NCBI RefSeq assembly: GCF_963678635.1
Contig: NC_087069.1
Location: 13,738,660-13,802,659 of the forward strand
From: Symsagittifera roscoffensis
Lineage: Eukaryota > Xenacoelomorpha > Acoela > Convolutidae
DNA: 64,000 nt
Direction: 5' to 3'
Shown here: piece by piece, positions 24,801-32,900 of the stretch
How positions within the stretch are numbered: the stretch's first letter is position 1
How the letters are laid out: every line of letters starts with the position of its first letter
The notes under the pieces: generated by a model
What the model saw: the letters and a program-made list of their open reading frames with translations, nothing else
Database searches by the model: none
Told to the model about the DNA's origin: nothing
Made by a program: the position numbers and the translations under genes

Positions 24801-27800
24801 TGTAAGCAAAACATTTTTCCTCCTTTGAGGACAGAAAAATGTCGCTGTTCATGCCTCAGTTTATTGAGTCTTTTTCACTCTGGTTGTATTTTTTGAGCTT
24901 TTTTTATATTGAAAATTTGGAGTTCCACATTCGTTGGAAAATCTTTTCTATGATTTCATGGGGGGGGGGGGAGAGATTGCTCAATTGATCCGACGTTCCT
25001 ATTGGCTGAACCACTATTGCACAAAACCGAAGTCATTATGAACAGAAAATGAATTATACCAGCCCAGAAAAGTTTTGCTGTATAATTCGTGCAAATATGG
25101 GAAAAAATTTTTTTTTCATTTTTAGATGAATTGGTATTTTGGGAATTTTTTAGATGAATTTTTGGAATTGGTCTTAGATTTTTTAAATTTTCAAACTTTC
25201 GAAATCACGCGACTTCGATTTCGAAAGTTTGAAAATTCATGTATATGCCTATGTCGAAAGTTTGAAAATTCATGTATATGCCTATGTTTTACTCGGCCAA
25301 TATCAATTTTAGTGGCTTGAATTTATTCGATTTCTTCGAAATTTTTTAAGAGTCGATGAACGTAATTCAGACTCTTATATAGGTCGTGTTGATTTTTTTT
25401 ACAGGAAAAGTCTTAAAGTTTGTGTAGGCTTAATTTTACTTTTCGCGGTTTGAGTTTGTTAATTTGTTAAAAGAAAGGCAAAGTCCACTATCGAACAGCG
25501 AAATTGTAAAGGTCACACAATTGGTGATCTATTTCTAGTTTCGAAAGTGGAATTTAATTTAAGATTTCCAGCGAAATAAGTTAAGCAAACGTAAATTGTT
25601 TTAGAAATTCAAGGAACTTTAAGGGCATCTATTTTTCTGTTCACTTGCATTCAGACTATTTTCCATAAATCCGTGGTCAACAAATCAATTCTTAAGTTGG
25701 CTATGTTTTGAGATTTGTGATTACTCAATTCTGATTGGCTGAAAAGAAATTACATTATTTGGTTTCTCATTCATGAGGGAGAGAGACGCCACCATCAAAA
25801 ATGAATAATTTGAGAGATGAAGTGCATGAACTTAATGAGGGTTTCTTGATAGGATATTGCGAGCCTGTAAGTAAATAAACTGATTTTAGTTTTCTTTTTG
25901 AAATCATCATTGTTGCTTTTGTCTGATTTTGACCTCAGTTTTAGAGCTCTCGCCATTTAAAAGTAAAAGAATGAAGTGATTGTCACTCATTTATGTTTTG
26001 ATGACTTCGTCTGTTTGTTTGTTTGTTTTTCAAGTAAAGGCCGTAAAAATTGTTCAAGCTCAAATTTGACTTTTGGCGCTTCAACTTTTGAATTAGTTTT
26101 GAGTTCACTCCATTTTCTTTGTTAAAAGGAATACAAGCTCCTTTATTGAATAGAAAAACCAAAAAAGTGATTGGCTTTTTTCCAAAAATGGACTTTAATT
26201 TTCTTATTTACAGGGAAATAAAAAAATGGCCTATTGATCCAGTTTTTATAAAATTCATAAACATCTTGAAATTCATAGATCTTTTGCGTGATATACTTTT
26301 TTCTTTGAAGATCGGAAGTTGAAAAATGCTCAACAAATTTGAATCATTTTTTGTCGCCTTGCTGAATTTGTTACACTTTTCCAACCATCTGTATGCTTAC
26401 ACTATCGAGCGCAGTGTCTTAGTACGCGCTTACTTCTTTTCCAACCTAACTTGCAAATAAAACTGCTCATTTGGTGGCACTTTTGCTATAATCTGTAGCA
26501 TTGGAATTTTCATAGCATCTGATCTCTGCTTGATTTGTGGCTAGTGTGTGTTGAGAATTGAGAACCTGTGGTCGGTGGTTTGAACTAAATTCAGGTTTAT
26601 TTCTATTTTTTCTTATTTCACTTTATAGAGCTGATTTTTGTCGTTTTTCTAGTGTTTGTATTCAATTTTGCGCTGATTTTAAAAATAAATCTGCAACTTG
26701 ATGATCTGCGTTTTCGACAAAAAGTTGACAAGGGATTTCAATAGAAATTTTCTTCAGCAAAATTTGTCTTTAAAACAGGGCAATGCAAACCAGACGCAGA
26801 GCTCTTAACTTACTGTATTTTTACTGAACGAGTCAATTAGGGTTGTAGAAGAAAATGACATAACTTTTGCTAAATAAAACATTATTGTTAATATCCACTT
26901 TTGTTGCTTTTAGAGTGGCCCATTTTTGTAATATCTCTGATACAATGAGAATTGTTTTGGTATTTGAATAGGTGACGGACTACCGAAGCCGAAGATACCC
27001 GACTTACTCTTCGATGCGACTGAAACATAAATCAAACGACGACCTTCTCTCATCTTCAAGATCATCATACGCATCCACGTCCTACACCACAACTGGCGAC
27101 AACAGCAACAATTGGCGACAACCCACATCAAGTGTCAGTTTACAAATGGGAGCAAGTACTCACAGAAATTACCCAACTTCGAGGATAGATTTGAATCTAA
27201 ATGCGTCGACCTGTAGTATCCCGTCACCAGGAATAGTTTCGGGTTCAAATCAGCTACAAGCAATGTCAAGTGCCAGTTTAAGTTCAAACATATCAACCAG
27301 CAGGGCGGTCGAACATTCAGCATCATCAACATCATCAATCGCAAGTCAGACGCAACTGTTTAGGCGATCGAATCCAGCGGACTCCTCCATTCAGACCCCG
27401 AACTTATTTTTCCCAACTGGAGGTCCGACCGTCCGGGAATCATCCAAAAAGTACTATGCCATGCCTTATAATACAACATATAATAGTAATAATGCTTCTA
27501 TCAGAAATGGTTCTACCGAACACTTTGTTGCTAAAACTACAGGAGGAAATTTACATACGACGTTTAACGAGTCCAATCAGTTTTCAATGCCCTACAGTTC
27601 TTCAGATTTTGAATATTCACCGAGTAAAGTGACAGCTACAACAGTTTTTCACAACACGAACTCGTATGCTATGAGTGGTAATATCAGTCAACGACAAGAA
27701 TTGAATCTCAGTCACGACGAAATGTTCCCCCAATCTTTAAGTTTAACTTCACTTCAAACTGGAATAAACACGACTCAGGAGCACCGAGAAACGAGTATGA

Positions 27801-28057
27801 CTCACTCTAAGTCGGATTTCGACCACGCTGAAAAAATATCACCCGGTTCACCGCAAATTTTTTATCAAAGCCCAGTCCATAAATTGAAGGCTAAGTTAGC
27901 ACAAAATGGACAGATGGTTCAAGGGTCAAATTACCCCCTGGGGTTTGGGGGTGAAAGGAATATTGGAATGGAGAGGTCAAATGAGGCTTACGTAGTGTCA
28001 GAAGTAACCTATTCAGAACGTAGTGGGTTAGTCGAATTGAAAATTGAATTCATTTAG
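12720..28057 (+). CDS. CUPID-domain (FRMD4/INAVA/CCDC120-family) protein, gene span
   Basis: Proposed CDS: join(12720..12896, 17131..17479, 18523..18656, 19375..19553, 20591..20762, 22721..23035, 23381..23625, 24001..24196, 26972..28057), 5' incomplete, 950 residues to the stop. All eight junctions are GT-AG and phase-consistent. Residues ~180-350 form the CUPID (DUF3338) region: a coiled coil (DKLRDKLDELKEVCMQES), then TG-x-x-PKEYP, then RKRVGTRF, then a second helical segment and a basic run. In vertebrates this domain of FRMD4A/B, INAVA and CCDC120 binds cytohesins (Arf GEFs) at junctions and polarity sites. That role is inferred here from family knowledge. The rest is low-complexity (Ser, Asn, Gly, Pro), as in family C-termini. 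No FERM exon is visible, so the paralogue is unresolved. Confidence 0.85.
12940..13060 (+). repeat. dispersed repeat R2
   Basis: It contains AAGCGAAGCGTAGTGTATTA and CCAACCCAAGTCGCAAATAA. It is related to 26395-26490 (GAGCGCAGTGTCTTAGTACG, CCAACCTAACTTGCAAATAA) and 29825-29935 (GAGCGTAGCGTTTTACTGCG, CCAAGCTAAGTCGCAGATAA). The first ~35 bp are duplicated within this copy. Confidence 0.6.
13520..14870 (+). pseudogene. degenerate non-LTR retrotransposon (LINE) reverse transcriptase
   Basis: Pieces of one reverse transcriptase lie in order but in shifting frames with stops: LIPSDW near 13575, IVDCVNAFDGVPRE near 13768 (fingers/palm motif), KVGLHQGSALS near 13940, and APWDMLYAVELVTC near 14022. 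In the last piece the catalytic Y/F-A-D-D box has become YAVE. Next comes a PHD-like Cys/His cluster (LCDSCNQWVHESCSG ... YICPRC, about 14195-14335), as known between the RT core and the C-terminus in this kind of LINE. RPAGMPEKR near 14752 corresponds to the usual basic RGRP-type tail. No endonuclease part was seen. The relic is dead and 5'-truncated. Confidence 0.8.
15287..15350 (+). repeat. tRNA-like fragment (possible SINE head)
   Basis: GCGACGTGGCGCAGATGCGA resembles a tRNA 5' half with an A box. GATTTTCAAATTC at 15336-15348 is a weakened B box. Base pairing is incomplete, so it is a pseudo-tRNA or SINE remnant rather than a gene. Confidence 0.4.
15640..16560. repeat. degenerate tandem array, ~160-bp period
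   Basis: Similar units recur near 15690, 15850, 16018 and 16170: TATGGCCCTCGGAATAGTCA, ATCATCCTCGATAAGTCATT, TATGGCTTTCGGAAAAGTCA, and TTGATTCTCAGAAATGTCAA. Each lies next to a (C/G)GGC(T)ACGCTCA-like segment and a 'CCTGAGATTTT' or 'CTGATAT' phrase. A less clear unit lies near 16545. The units are strongly diverged, so the array is old. Confidence 0.65.
17131..17479 (+). CDS. CUPID gene exon B
   Basis: The acceptor is TGCATTTAG and the donor is CAG|GTGAGT. It enters in phase 0 and leaves in phase 1. It encodes a Ser/Asn/His-rich segment with a glycine run (HGGGGGGGGSGGGSRHSG) and ends DSSSFSML. It is low-complexity, probably disordered, and directly precedes the CUPID coiled coil. Confidence 0.8.
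17480..18522 (+). other. CUPID gene intron B-C
   Basis: An AT-rich 1.0-kb intron. Short ORFs on both strands are unrelated to the gene's frame, and I see no repeat or element here. Confidence 0.5.
18523..18656 (+). CDS. CUPID gene exon C (start of CUPID coiled coil)
   Basis: It lies between TATGACAG and AGC|GTGAGT, entering in phase 1 and leaving in phase 0. It encodes MGPS-type linker residues and then METLQDLVVAFSAQRDTLLD, continuing into a heptad-like helix ending LKEVCMQES. The helix corresponds to the family's conserved ...LKELC-x-REAELTG... helix. The last residues join directly onto EITG in exon D. Confidence 0.85.
18657..19374 (+). other. CUPID gene intron C-D with MITE remnant
   Basis: The intron carries an inverted, degraded copy of the hAT-like MITE family (about 18725-19025). 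The remainder is AT-rich. Confidence 0.5.
18725..19025 (-). mobile_element. degraded, longer hAT-like MITE relative
   Basis: The left end is CAGCGGCGGATCTCAGGGAT. The right part has GAGAGCTCAGAAAATCAGTT and GGTCGACCTAAAAAAAG, matching the internal block of the 11010-11209 element in inverted orientation. The middle is longer and has its own short internal repeat (GGCGCCTTTGGCGCC). No clear target duplication was found. Confidence 0.55.
19375..19553 (+). CDS. CUPID gene exon D (conserved CUPID core)
   Basis: The acceptor is TCTTCTACAG and the donor is AAG|GTAAAA; it enters in phase 0 and leaves in phase 2. It encodes the most diagnostic stretch: EITGVVPKEYPVSPGNTPPQ followed by PRKRVGTRFQLPE. 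The pattern T-G-x-x-P-x-E-Y-P...R-x-x-G-T-x-F is the hallmark I recall for FRMD4A/INAVA CUPID domains. Confidence 0.92.
19554..20590 (+). other. CUPID gene intron D-E
   Basis: A 1.0-kb AT-rich intron with no element or internal ORF that I could support. Confidence 0.5.
20591..20762 (+). CDS. CUPID gene exon E (second CUPID helix, basic run)
   Basis: The acceptor is TCTGATTAG and the donor is CAG|GTAAGG; it enters in phase 2 and leaves in phase 0. It encodes an acidic/hydrophobic helix (LQAEVELKAQIVEAEKRLLS) and a basic segment (GRKVRRGQRKERKQ). These correspond to the '...LQ-QITEAARRL...K-x-x-RKQRK...' part of vertebrate CUPID domains. Confidence 0.88.
20900..21270 (+). repeat. dispersed repeat R1, copy b
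   Basis: The head is GGATGAACGTAGTTCAAACT, then TTTTATGCAGGTCGCGATG. The shared body has CCACTATCGAACAGCAAAAG, CACGAAAAACGTGATCG and TTGATCCAGTTTTCTCAAAT. It is about as long as copy a and in the same orientation as the host gene. Confidence 0.7.
22207..22375. repeat. 57-bp tandem repeat, about three units
   Basis: Units begin at 22207, 22264 and 22321 with TGCTCGAA(T/C)GAA and share AAATGACCAGAT...GAGCATTATGATACGCTCGA. Identity is high. The period of 57 (19 codons) leaves a repetitive 100-codon ORF open on the minus strand. That ORF is probably fortuitous. Confidence 0.85.
22721..23035 (+). CDS. CUPID gene exon F
   Basis: The acceptor is TTTGTTTCAG and the donor is CAG|GTAAGA; phase 0 at both ends. 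It opens with LRDMKFKLVQLKRDIDNFSI, the end of the coiled-coil region, then passes into Asn/His/Thr-rich sequence with a Thr run and Ser/Pro-rich residues. The frame reads on after the donor for about 30 codons with no family resemblance. Confidence 0.85.
23381..23625 (+). CDS. CUPID gene exon G
   Basis: The acceptor is TTATTTTTCAG. It encodes Pro/Ser-rich sequence (IPLSYTPVNNNPHP..., SSPSTPLVLSRHNPLHL) and a Gly/Glu run. The donor is inferred at AA|GTTGGT (23626), because only this GT gives the phase 2 needed by exon H, and exon A uses the same GTTGGT hexamer. Confidence 0.7.
24001..24196 (+). CDS. CUPID gene exon H
   Basis: It lies between TTCAATTTCAG and CAG|GTCAGC, entering in phase 2 and leaving in phase 0. 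It encodes RNSATTTLPRTPQSSSSRGS and FYSRPPEYNNLYGGYTPSEG, ending VPKTAYQ. It is Ser/Pro-rich and acidic near the end, like the disordered C-terminal parts of FRMD4 and INAVA proteins. Confidence 0.75.
24536..24987. mobile_element. inverted-repeat element bounded by C/G tracts
   Basis: The left end is CAATTGAGCTATCTCTCTCC followed by a C run (24554-24564). The right end is a G run (24960-24971) followed by GAGAGATTGCTCAATTG, its near-perfect inverse. It is about 450 bp and has no coding capacity. It may be a MITE or fold-back element, but no target duplication was recognised. Confidence 0.65.
25221..25286. repeat. 33-bp perfect tandem pair
   Basis: The unit TCGAAAGTTTGAAAATTCAT...GCCTATG occurs twice in a row (25221-25253 and 25254-25286). 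The flanking sequence has a related CTTTCGAAAT/ATTTCGAAAG inverted pair. Confidence 0.85.
25340..25620 (+). repeat. dispersed repeat R1, copy c
   Basis: It has the most perfect hairpin head: TAAGAGTC (25347-25354) pairs with GACTCTTA (25370-25377) around GATGAACGTAATTCA. It continues with TATATAGGTCGTG, ACAGGAAAAGTCTTAAAGTT and CCACTATCGAACAGCGAAAT. Confidence 0.72.
26035..26310 (+). repeat. dispersed repeat R1, diverged copy e
   Basis: It lacks the hairpin head but keeps AAATTGTTCAAGCTCAAATT, TTGAGTTCACTCCATTTTCT and TATTGATCCAGTTTTTATAA in family order. Confidence 0.5.
26395..26490 (+). repeat. dispersed repeat R2 copy
   Basis: It contains TCGAGCGCAGTGTCTTAGTA and TAACTTGCAAATAAAACTGC. 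See the R2 copies at 12940 and 29825. Confidence 0.55.
26972..28057 (+). CDS. CUPID gene exon I (terminal exon with stop)
   Basis: It follows TTGAATAG and is read in phase 0 as VTDYRSRRYPTYSSMRLKHK, running 361 codons to TAG 28055-28057. It is rich in Ser, Thr, Asn and Gln with a few Arg/Lys-rich motifs and no recognisable domain. Long open frames like this are rare in the surrounding AT-rich DNA. An alternative end by splicing near 27993-28030 cannot be excluded. Confidence 0.85.
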   Translation: MTDYRSRRYPTYSSMRLKHKSNDDLLSSSRSSYASTSYTTTGDNSNNWRQPTSSVSLQMGASTHRNYPTSRIDLNLNASTCSIPSPGIVSGSNQLQAMSSASLSSNISTSRAVEHSASSTSSIASQTQLFRRSNPADSSIQTPNLFFPTGGPTVRESSKKYYAMPYNTTYNSNNASIRNGSTEHFVAKTTGGNLHTTFNESNQFSMPYSSSDFEYSPSKVTATTVFHNTNSYAMSGNISQRQELNLSHDEMFPQSLSLTSLQTGINTTQEHRETSMTHSKSDFDHAEKISPGSPQIFYQSPVHKLKAKLAQNGQMVQGSNYPLGFGGERNIGMERSNEAYVVSEVTYSERSGLVELKIEFI

Positions 28058-28058
28058 A

Positions 28059-28307
28059 ATGGCATTGACAAAAACGGTACCAATGATACCAAACAGGTCA
28101 TCAGAGCTTTTCTGGTGGTACGTTTTAGACCTGGTGAATATATACAGAGAAATAGATACGTTGGCTAAAAAATTCGCGCATTGTTTTATTGACCATTATA
28201 ATGTCAAAATATACATTAAAGAACTTGATCGAAGTTCGTTTATAAAGACAAGAAAATACATTGAAGAGTTAATGTCTATCAAATATTCAGCTGGAATCTT
28301 GCGCTAA
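28059..28307 (+). CDS. small ORF directly after the CUPID stop, doubtful
   Basis: ATG lies one base after the CUPID stop in another frame and is followed by 83 codons, giving a Lys/Tyr/Phe/Ile-rich, helical-looking product (ELFWWYVLDLVNIYREID; IKELDRSSFIKTRKYIEELM). I recognise no family. It could be a 3'UTR ORF, an alternatively spliced tail, a transposon fragment or chance. Confidence 0.25.
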   Translation: MALTKTVPMIPNRSSELFWWYVLDLVNIYREIDTLAKKFAHCFIDHYNVKIYIKELDRSSFIKTRKYIEELMSIKYSAGILR

Positions 28308-28394
28308 AAGATTATGTTAAACTGAAATAATTAAGTGCCAGTTTTGATACCTAAGGGCCGTGTTAGTTGGAAAGGTCTTATTTAGAATAACTTT

Positions 28395-28490
28395 TTAAGA
28401 GTATTGAACGTAGTGAGTACTCTTATATAGGTTTTGCTGATTTTTTTACAGGAAAAGTCTTAAAATTTGTTCACGCTAAATTTTGGTTTT
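28395..28490 (+). repeat. dispersed repeat R1, truncated copy d
   Basis: The hairpin head AAGAGTA (28397-28403) / TACTCTT (28418-28424) surrounds TTGAACGTAGTGAG. It is followed by ATATAGGTTTTGCTGATTTT and ACAGGAAAAGTCTTAAAATT, then the similarity stops. Confidence 0.65.
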
Positions 28491-29824
28491 TTAAAAATTA
28501 CGATTGAATTATTTTAGTGATTCCACGCCTCTCTCTTTCCGACTGTAGCTGAACGTAGTCAAAAACCAACTCGATTGACCTGGAATGATTTAGGGCAGAT
28601 GCGCTTCACGAGAGAAGAAACTGAAGAGAGGCTGTTCAACAGGCAAATTCCTAGAATTCATCAATTGTGTGGCCTTCAAAACTTTTTTCCGTATCAATTT
28701 TTATGCCAGCAAATAAATTACTCAAAACTTAATTTTCATTTCAACGATGCAATAAACTTGGCCCAAGTTTTACTTTTTGTTTCTTCAGTTTACTTTGAAA
28801 CATGTAATTTAACCCGATATTTATTTTAAGTCTTTGATAAAAACTTGTTGACAAAAGTTAAAATTTCACCGAATTACATCATCTGCTTTTGGAGTGCTTT
28901 AGACATTCTTCTCAACTCTCGTCAAATTCAAATACTACAAATTTAAGCTACCCGGTTTGCTCGATCAATAAAGAGGTTTTTCAAATAATCAATGAGGTTG
29001 AAAAATGAGTGATCTAATTGATTTAAAGTTTTAAAAAATAGGTGATAATAATGCGGTGTAATTTACAATGTACTGTCAGTTTTGTGTCCTGCTTTGTAAA
29101 CTCTATTTTTGTATCAAATCCTTATGAGTAGTTACATTCGCTCCCTTCTCGTGCATAAAGTTGAATAAATTATGACTAGTGGTTTCTAAAGTGGCGATAA
29201 ATCTATTGAATATAAATTTTCGGTGTCCAATTTTTGTTTTAGACAATGTGAAATAAAATTTACATACATTTTATGTTTCACTGAAATATCTTTTACAGAT
29301 CATAAAAAAATGTTGTCCTTCAGCAGTTAACATATAACTTGAGAACGAGAAGAAAGGAAAGGGCTCCACGATAATAAAAACAGAGGAAGACTTGTATTCA
29401 AATTTGAGCGCGGAAAATTTGAACAATAAAATGGTAGTTCGAAATAGATATTCTAAGCTTTTTTCAAAAAACGCTTGTGTTGTAGTTTTAGGCTGTGCTC
29501 CTTTTTTAAGCCTAAAAAATGTAGCACCCTAGAATGTTTCGAGTTTTTGCCGAACTGAGTTAATGATAAAAGGTGATATAAGAAGATCGAGTAAACAAAG
29601 TAATAGTTTAAATGAGTGGAAAGATAAATTTTGGGCTGATTGCCCTTGTCTGATTTCATTATTCTGTTGTCCTGTTAATGGAAATTAATTATAAATAAGA
29701 ATACTAGTATTAGAGGAAAGGTCTCATTGTTCCGACTGCCCTTTGACTGATTCCAAATAATTTTTGATAATTGAAAAAATGATATCAAACTTTGAATGTG
29801 ATGCTGATTATAATAAAATTAGGT

Positions 29825-29935
29825 GCTTATACATTCGAGCGTAGCGTTTTACTGCGACCTTTCTTTTTTTTCCAAGCTAAGTCGCAGATAAAAGTGCTCA
29901 TTCGGGGTACCTCGCCAAGCTTAAATAATTTGCTT
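29825..29935 (+). repeat. dispersed repeat R2 copy
   Basis: It contains CGAGCGTAGCGTTTTACTGC and CTAAGTCGCAGATAAAAGTG, matching the other R2 copies at the same spacing. Confidence 0.55.
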
Positions 29936-32900
29936 TATTGTTTGAGCACTAAAGCGTAGAACGAGAAGTTTAGTCGGCAATTTTGAGTACATGTGTCTGT
30001 AAATTGTTTATAAATTTTATTGTAGGTTGTTAAAAAATTTTCAAAGTGCGCGAAAAATTTTACCACCTAAGAGAGCACCATTGGACCTACAGTGCTTTCA
30101 CAAGTGTTCATCAACAGATCTGGTTACAGGTATCTAAAACATATGTTGGAAACTACAATTAAGTTAGTCTTGCGGGTTCTTCGATTTAAGTAATCATATT
30201 TGATGCTCTGTGTGCCAGTCAATCCATTTCAAGTCAGTTAATGTCATTACCTCTCGGTTGTCTGAAATTTAAATCTAACACTAACCATATTGACCAATTC
30301 TAGATGCGTCTTTGAAAACACGTCCTCAGTGTCTTCGCCTATCCAATTCGGTTTTTCACTTCTGATACAGTTATTTAGTGTAGGTGAGTAGATCAGTGGG
30401 AGACGCTTGCAGTTCTCCATTTCATTAGATTGGTCTTAGCCTTCTGTCTGACCTGAAGACAAATTTAATAATATCGAGCCTTTTTCCCATTTATTCAGAT
30501 AAGACAGAAGTTAGAAGTTTACTTATCTATTAAAAAACCAGGTTTAAGACTTTTGGCACCCGAAACCTCCCACATATTAACATGAGGAGTAGAAGGTGGG
30601 TGGATACCTCACTAGCTGGGGAAGATGAATGAGCATGCGCGGAACAAATCATTCTAGACTGTTCTAGAACGTTTCAAACGGTTCTTTTATTGTTTGAGAT
30701 TGTGTGAACTTTCATGCACACATACCTATGTAAATAGAACTAAAATTTACAATAATTAATTAAACACTAAAAGCTATCTCTGAACTATGAAGTTCTTTGT
30801 AGCATTATAATTGTTAATTTTTCATGTGTTTGTAGGTAAGTTTGAACGATGTAAAGTAAAATGCATAAGGCTAGTGAGCTATGTTTCATAAAATGCATGT
30901 GCTCTGAATTACACTGCCTGGCTTAACAGTCTGAGTGCTTCAGATAAACAACCTTGAGCAAAACCACACAATTGATAACGCCTTCAATACCATAACATTT
31001 AAATCTCAAGTTAAAAAATAAACTGCGTAGCTTGAAAGTTTGAGCGGGTTACTTTTTGGAGCGGGCTGAAAACTTGTTTGTAACAAAACCAAGGATGTAT
31101 AGGAATTAGTGAGTGCTCGTCAACATTAGGGTCTCGTTGACTTTGGGGACGTTTCTGTTGTAGAGATATTGGGAAAAAAAGGAAGGTTGTCAGTTAGGAA
31201 CTCGTGGGTGTTATTGTGTCTAGGGTGGTTTGTGCGATGAAGTCGTGATGGTGAACGTCGATTGACTAAATCTTTGGTTGAGTTGGTTGAATACTTTCAT
31301 TCATTGAGTTGCGTTGTGCACGGGTGGAGGTGCTAGGGATGGATGATGTTGATGTTTCTGATGGAGAAGTGGAGTGGGTTGGTCGGCGGATTGTGCTTGG
31401 GTGTTAGCATGATGGCTTTTGTGGTGCTGATTGAAGTCATCTAAATTAAATTCTTATTGGTCATCAGTCACAGGGCTTGGAGTGTCGGAAAAAATGCTGG
31501 AAGGGTTGAGAGAAGTGAGGTAGCGTCATTAGGAAGAACTTGAGTTCGAGGATAGGGTAACGACGGGAACTGAGAAAATTTTTGGTTTGAAAAGTGATTG
31601 TGAAAAGTTTGTAGTGATGCTCGGTTTCGAGTCATCAAATGCATCAGGAATGAGCCCGATACAAAACACACTTGTTCGTTTTAGACAGTTTTATATTTCC
31701 GAGAAAGTGAGAAAGCCTATTTTTATCAAGATATCGCACATTGAGAAAAAGTCCGGGTTTTTTAAATCAAAATCTGCATATAATTTGCTTCATATATTTG
31801 AAAAGCTTTTCATAAATCGAATTAAATGCTAAAAATCTTCATGGAATTGGTATACATTGGAAGTAGTTGTTTTTCGTTTGTTAGAAAATTCCAGTTACTG
31901 CTTCAGCTAAGAAATGAAAAAGTAAAACTTTTCTCGATAATATTCCTCGACCAATTTATAATTTCCCAAAAATAGTTTTTTAAAAAATGTTTTTGTTTGT
32001 TTTCTTAAAAAATTTATGTTCGTCAAAAGAGTTAGATGAAAGCGCAAATGAGGAGGAAATGCAGACAAGAAAAAAAATCTCAAGCTCGAAAAAGATAAGT
32101 TTTGTATCTTCTTAATTGATGATTGTGTGCGTAACATGATATCATTGTGAGAGTAACATGACAAAAAATTATTGAAAAAAACGTAAAATTTTGTTCAATT
32201 ATAAGTACTTACTCAAAAGACTTGTGTTTTTTACTTGCGAAGTCTTAAGTGTTATTTATTGAGTATAAGTGGTTTATTGTATTTCATGGTTAGATTAAAC
32301 ATGGAATTATCATTTTTTATCAATTTAGGTGTAATAACTCCAAACAAAAATGAAAAATCATATTTTTTTGCTAACTTTGATAACTGAAAACAAAATTGTA
32401 AAAAAAAATCAGACTTTTTTGCAACACTTTTTGTCCAGAATATTCCCCATATCAAAAATCTGATTAGATTGTTAAAAAAAGAAAATCTCCAATCAGTTGT
32501 CTTGAAGAGTTTTTTTTTCAATTACTCACTACCAAAGGCAATTCTGAATTATTATCCAGTTTAAATGTGGCCGTTTTTTTCTGATTCTCCGCGGTAAGAA
32601 TTTAACTTGACAGGCAACTGAGAATTACCGCTCACGGCAATCTGTGGAAATTTTTTCTTTGAGTTGCCAAAAAATTCCGGTTTGTAACCAGCCCTATACT
32701 CATGTCGCTGAAGCATGAAGCATTAATTGGTCCATTGCGAAAACGCAGCAGCCAGTTTTTCAAAAAACCTGACTTTGAGACCTTTTAGTCCACTGTAGAC
32801 GTCTAGCATGGATCTTTTAAGAATTAAGAAGGATCTACTTCAAAAGAATTACATTGAGTAGCTAGTTCTTTTTCTACGCAGACTTCGTTAAAAAAAAGCT

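Larger units (their letters stand above)
24197..26971 (+). other. CUPID gene intron H-I, repeat-rich
   Basis: A 2.8-kb intron. It contains an inverted-repeat element (24536-24987), a 33-bp tandem pair (25221-25286), R1 copies (25340-25620 and 26035-26310) and an R2 copy (26395-26490). Confidence 0.55.
28308..32324. other. intergenic region without supported genes
   Basis: It is AT-rich with scattered small ORFs. It contains a truncated R1 copy (28395-28490) and an R2 copy (29825-29935). A G/T-rich stretch (31080-31480), whose complement would read Pro/Thr/Ser-rich in short broken frames, was not assignable. AATAAA-type motifs near 28751, 28968 and 29163 could serve the CUPID gene. Confidence 0.5.

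Noticed and set aside
30650..30690. Heat-shock-element-like TTCTAGAACGTTTC, with similar words near 34555 and 56030
   Set aside because: The spacing fits only two full units, and there is no nearby gene start. The 34.5 and 56.0 kb sites sit in repeated DNA.
31080..31480. G/T-rich strand whose complement reads Pro/Thr/Ser/His-rich, like a retroelement linker
   Set aside because: All frames are interrupted within about 50 codons, and no protease, integrase or RT motif is nearby.
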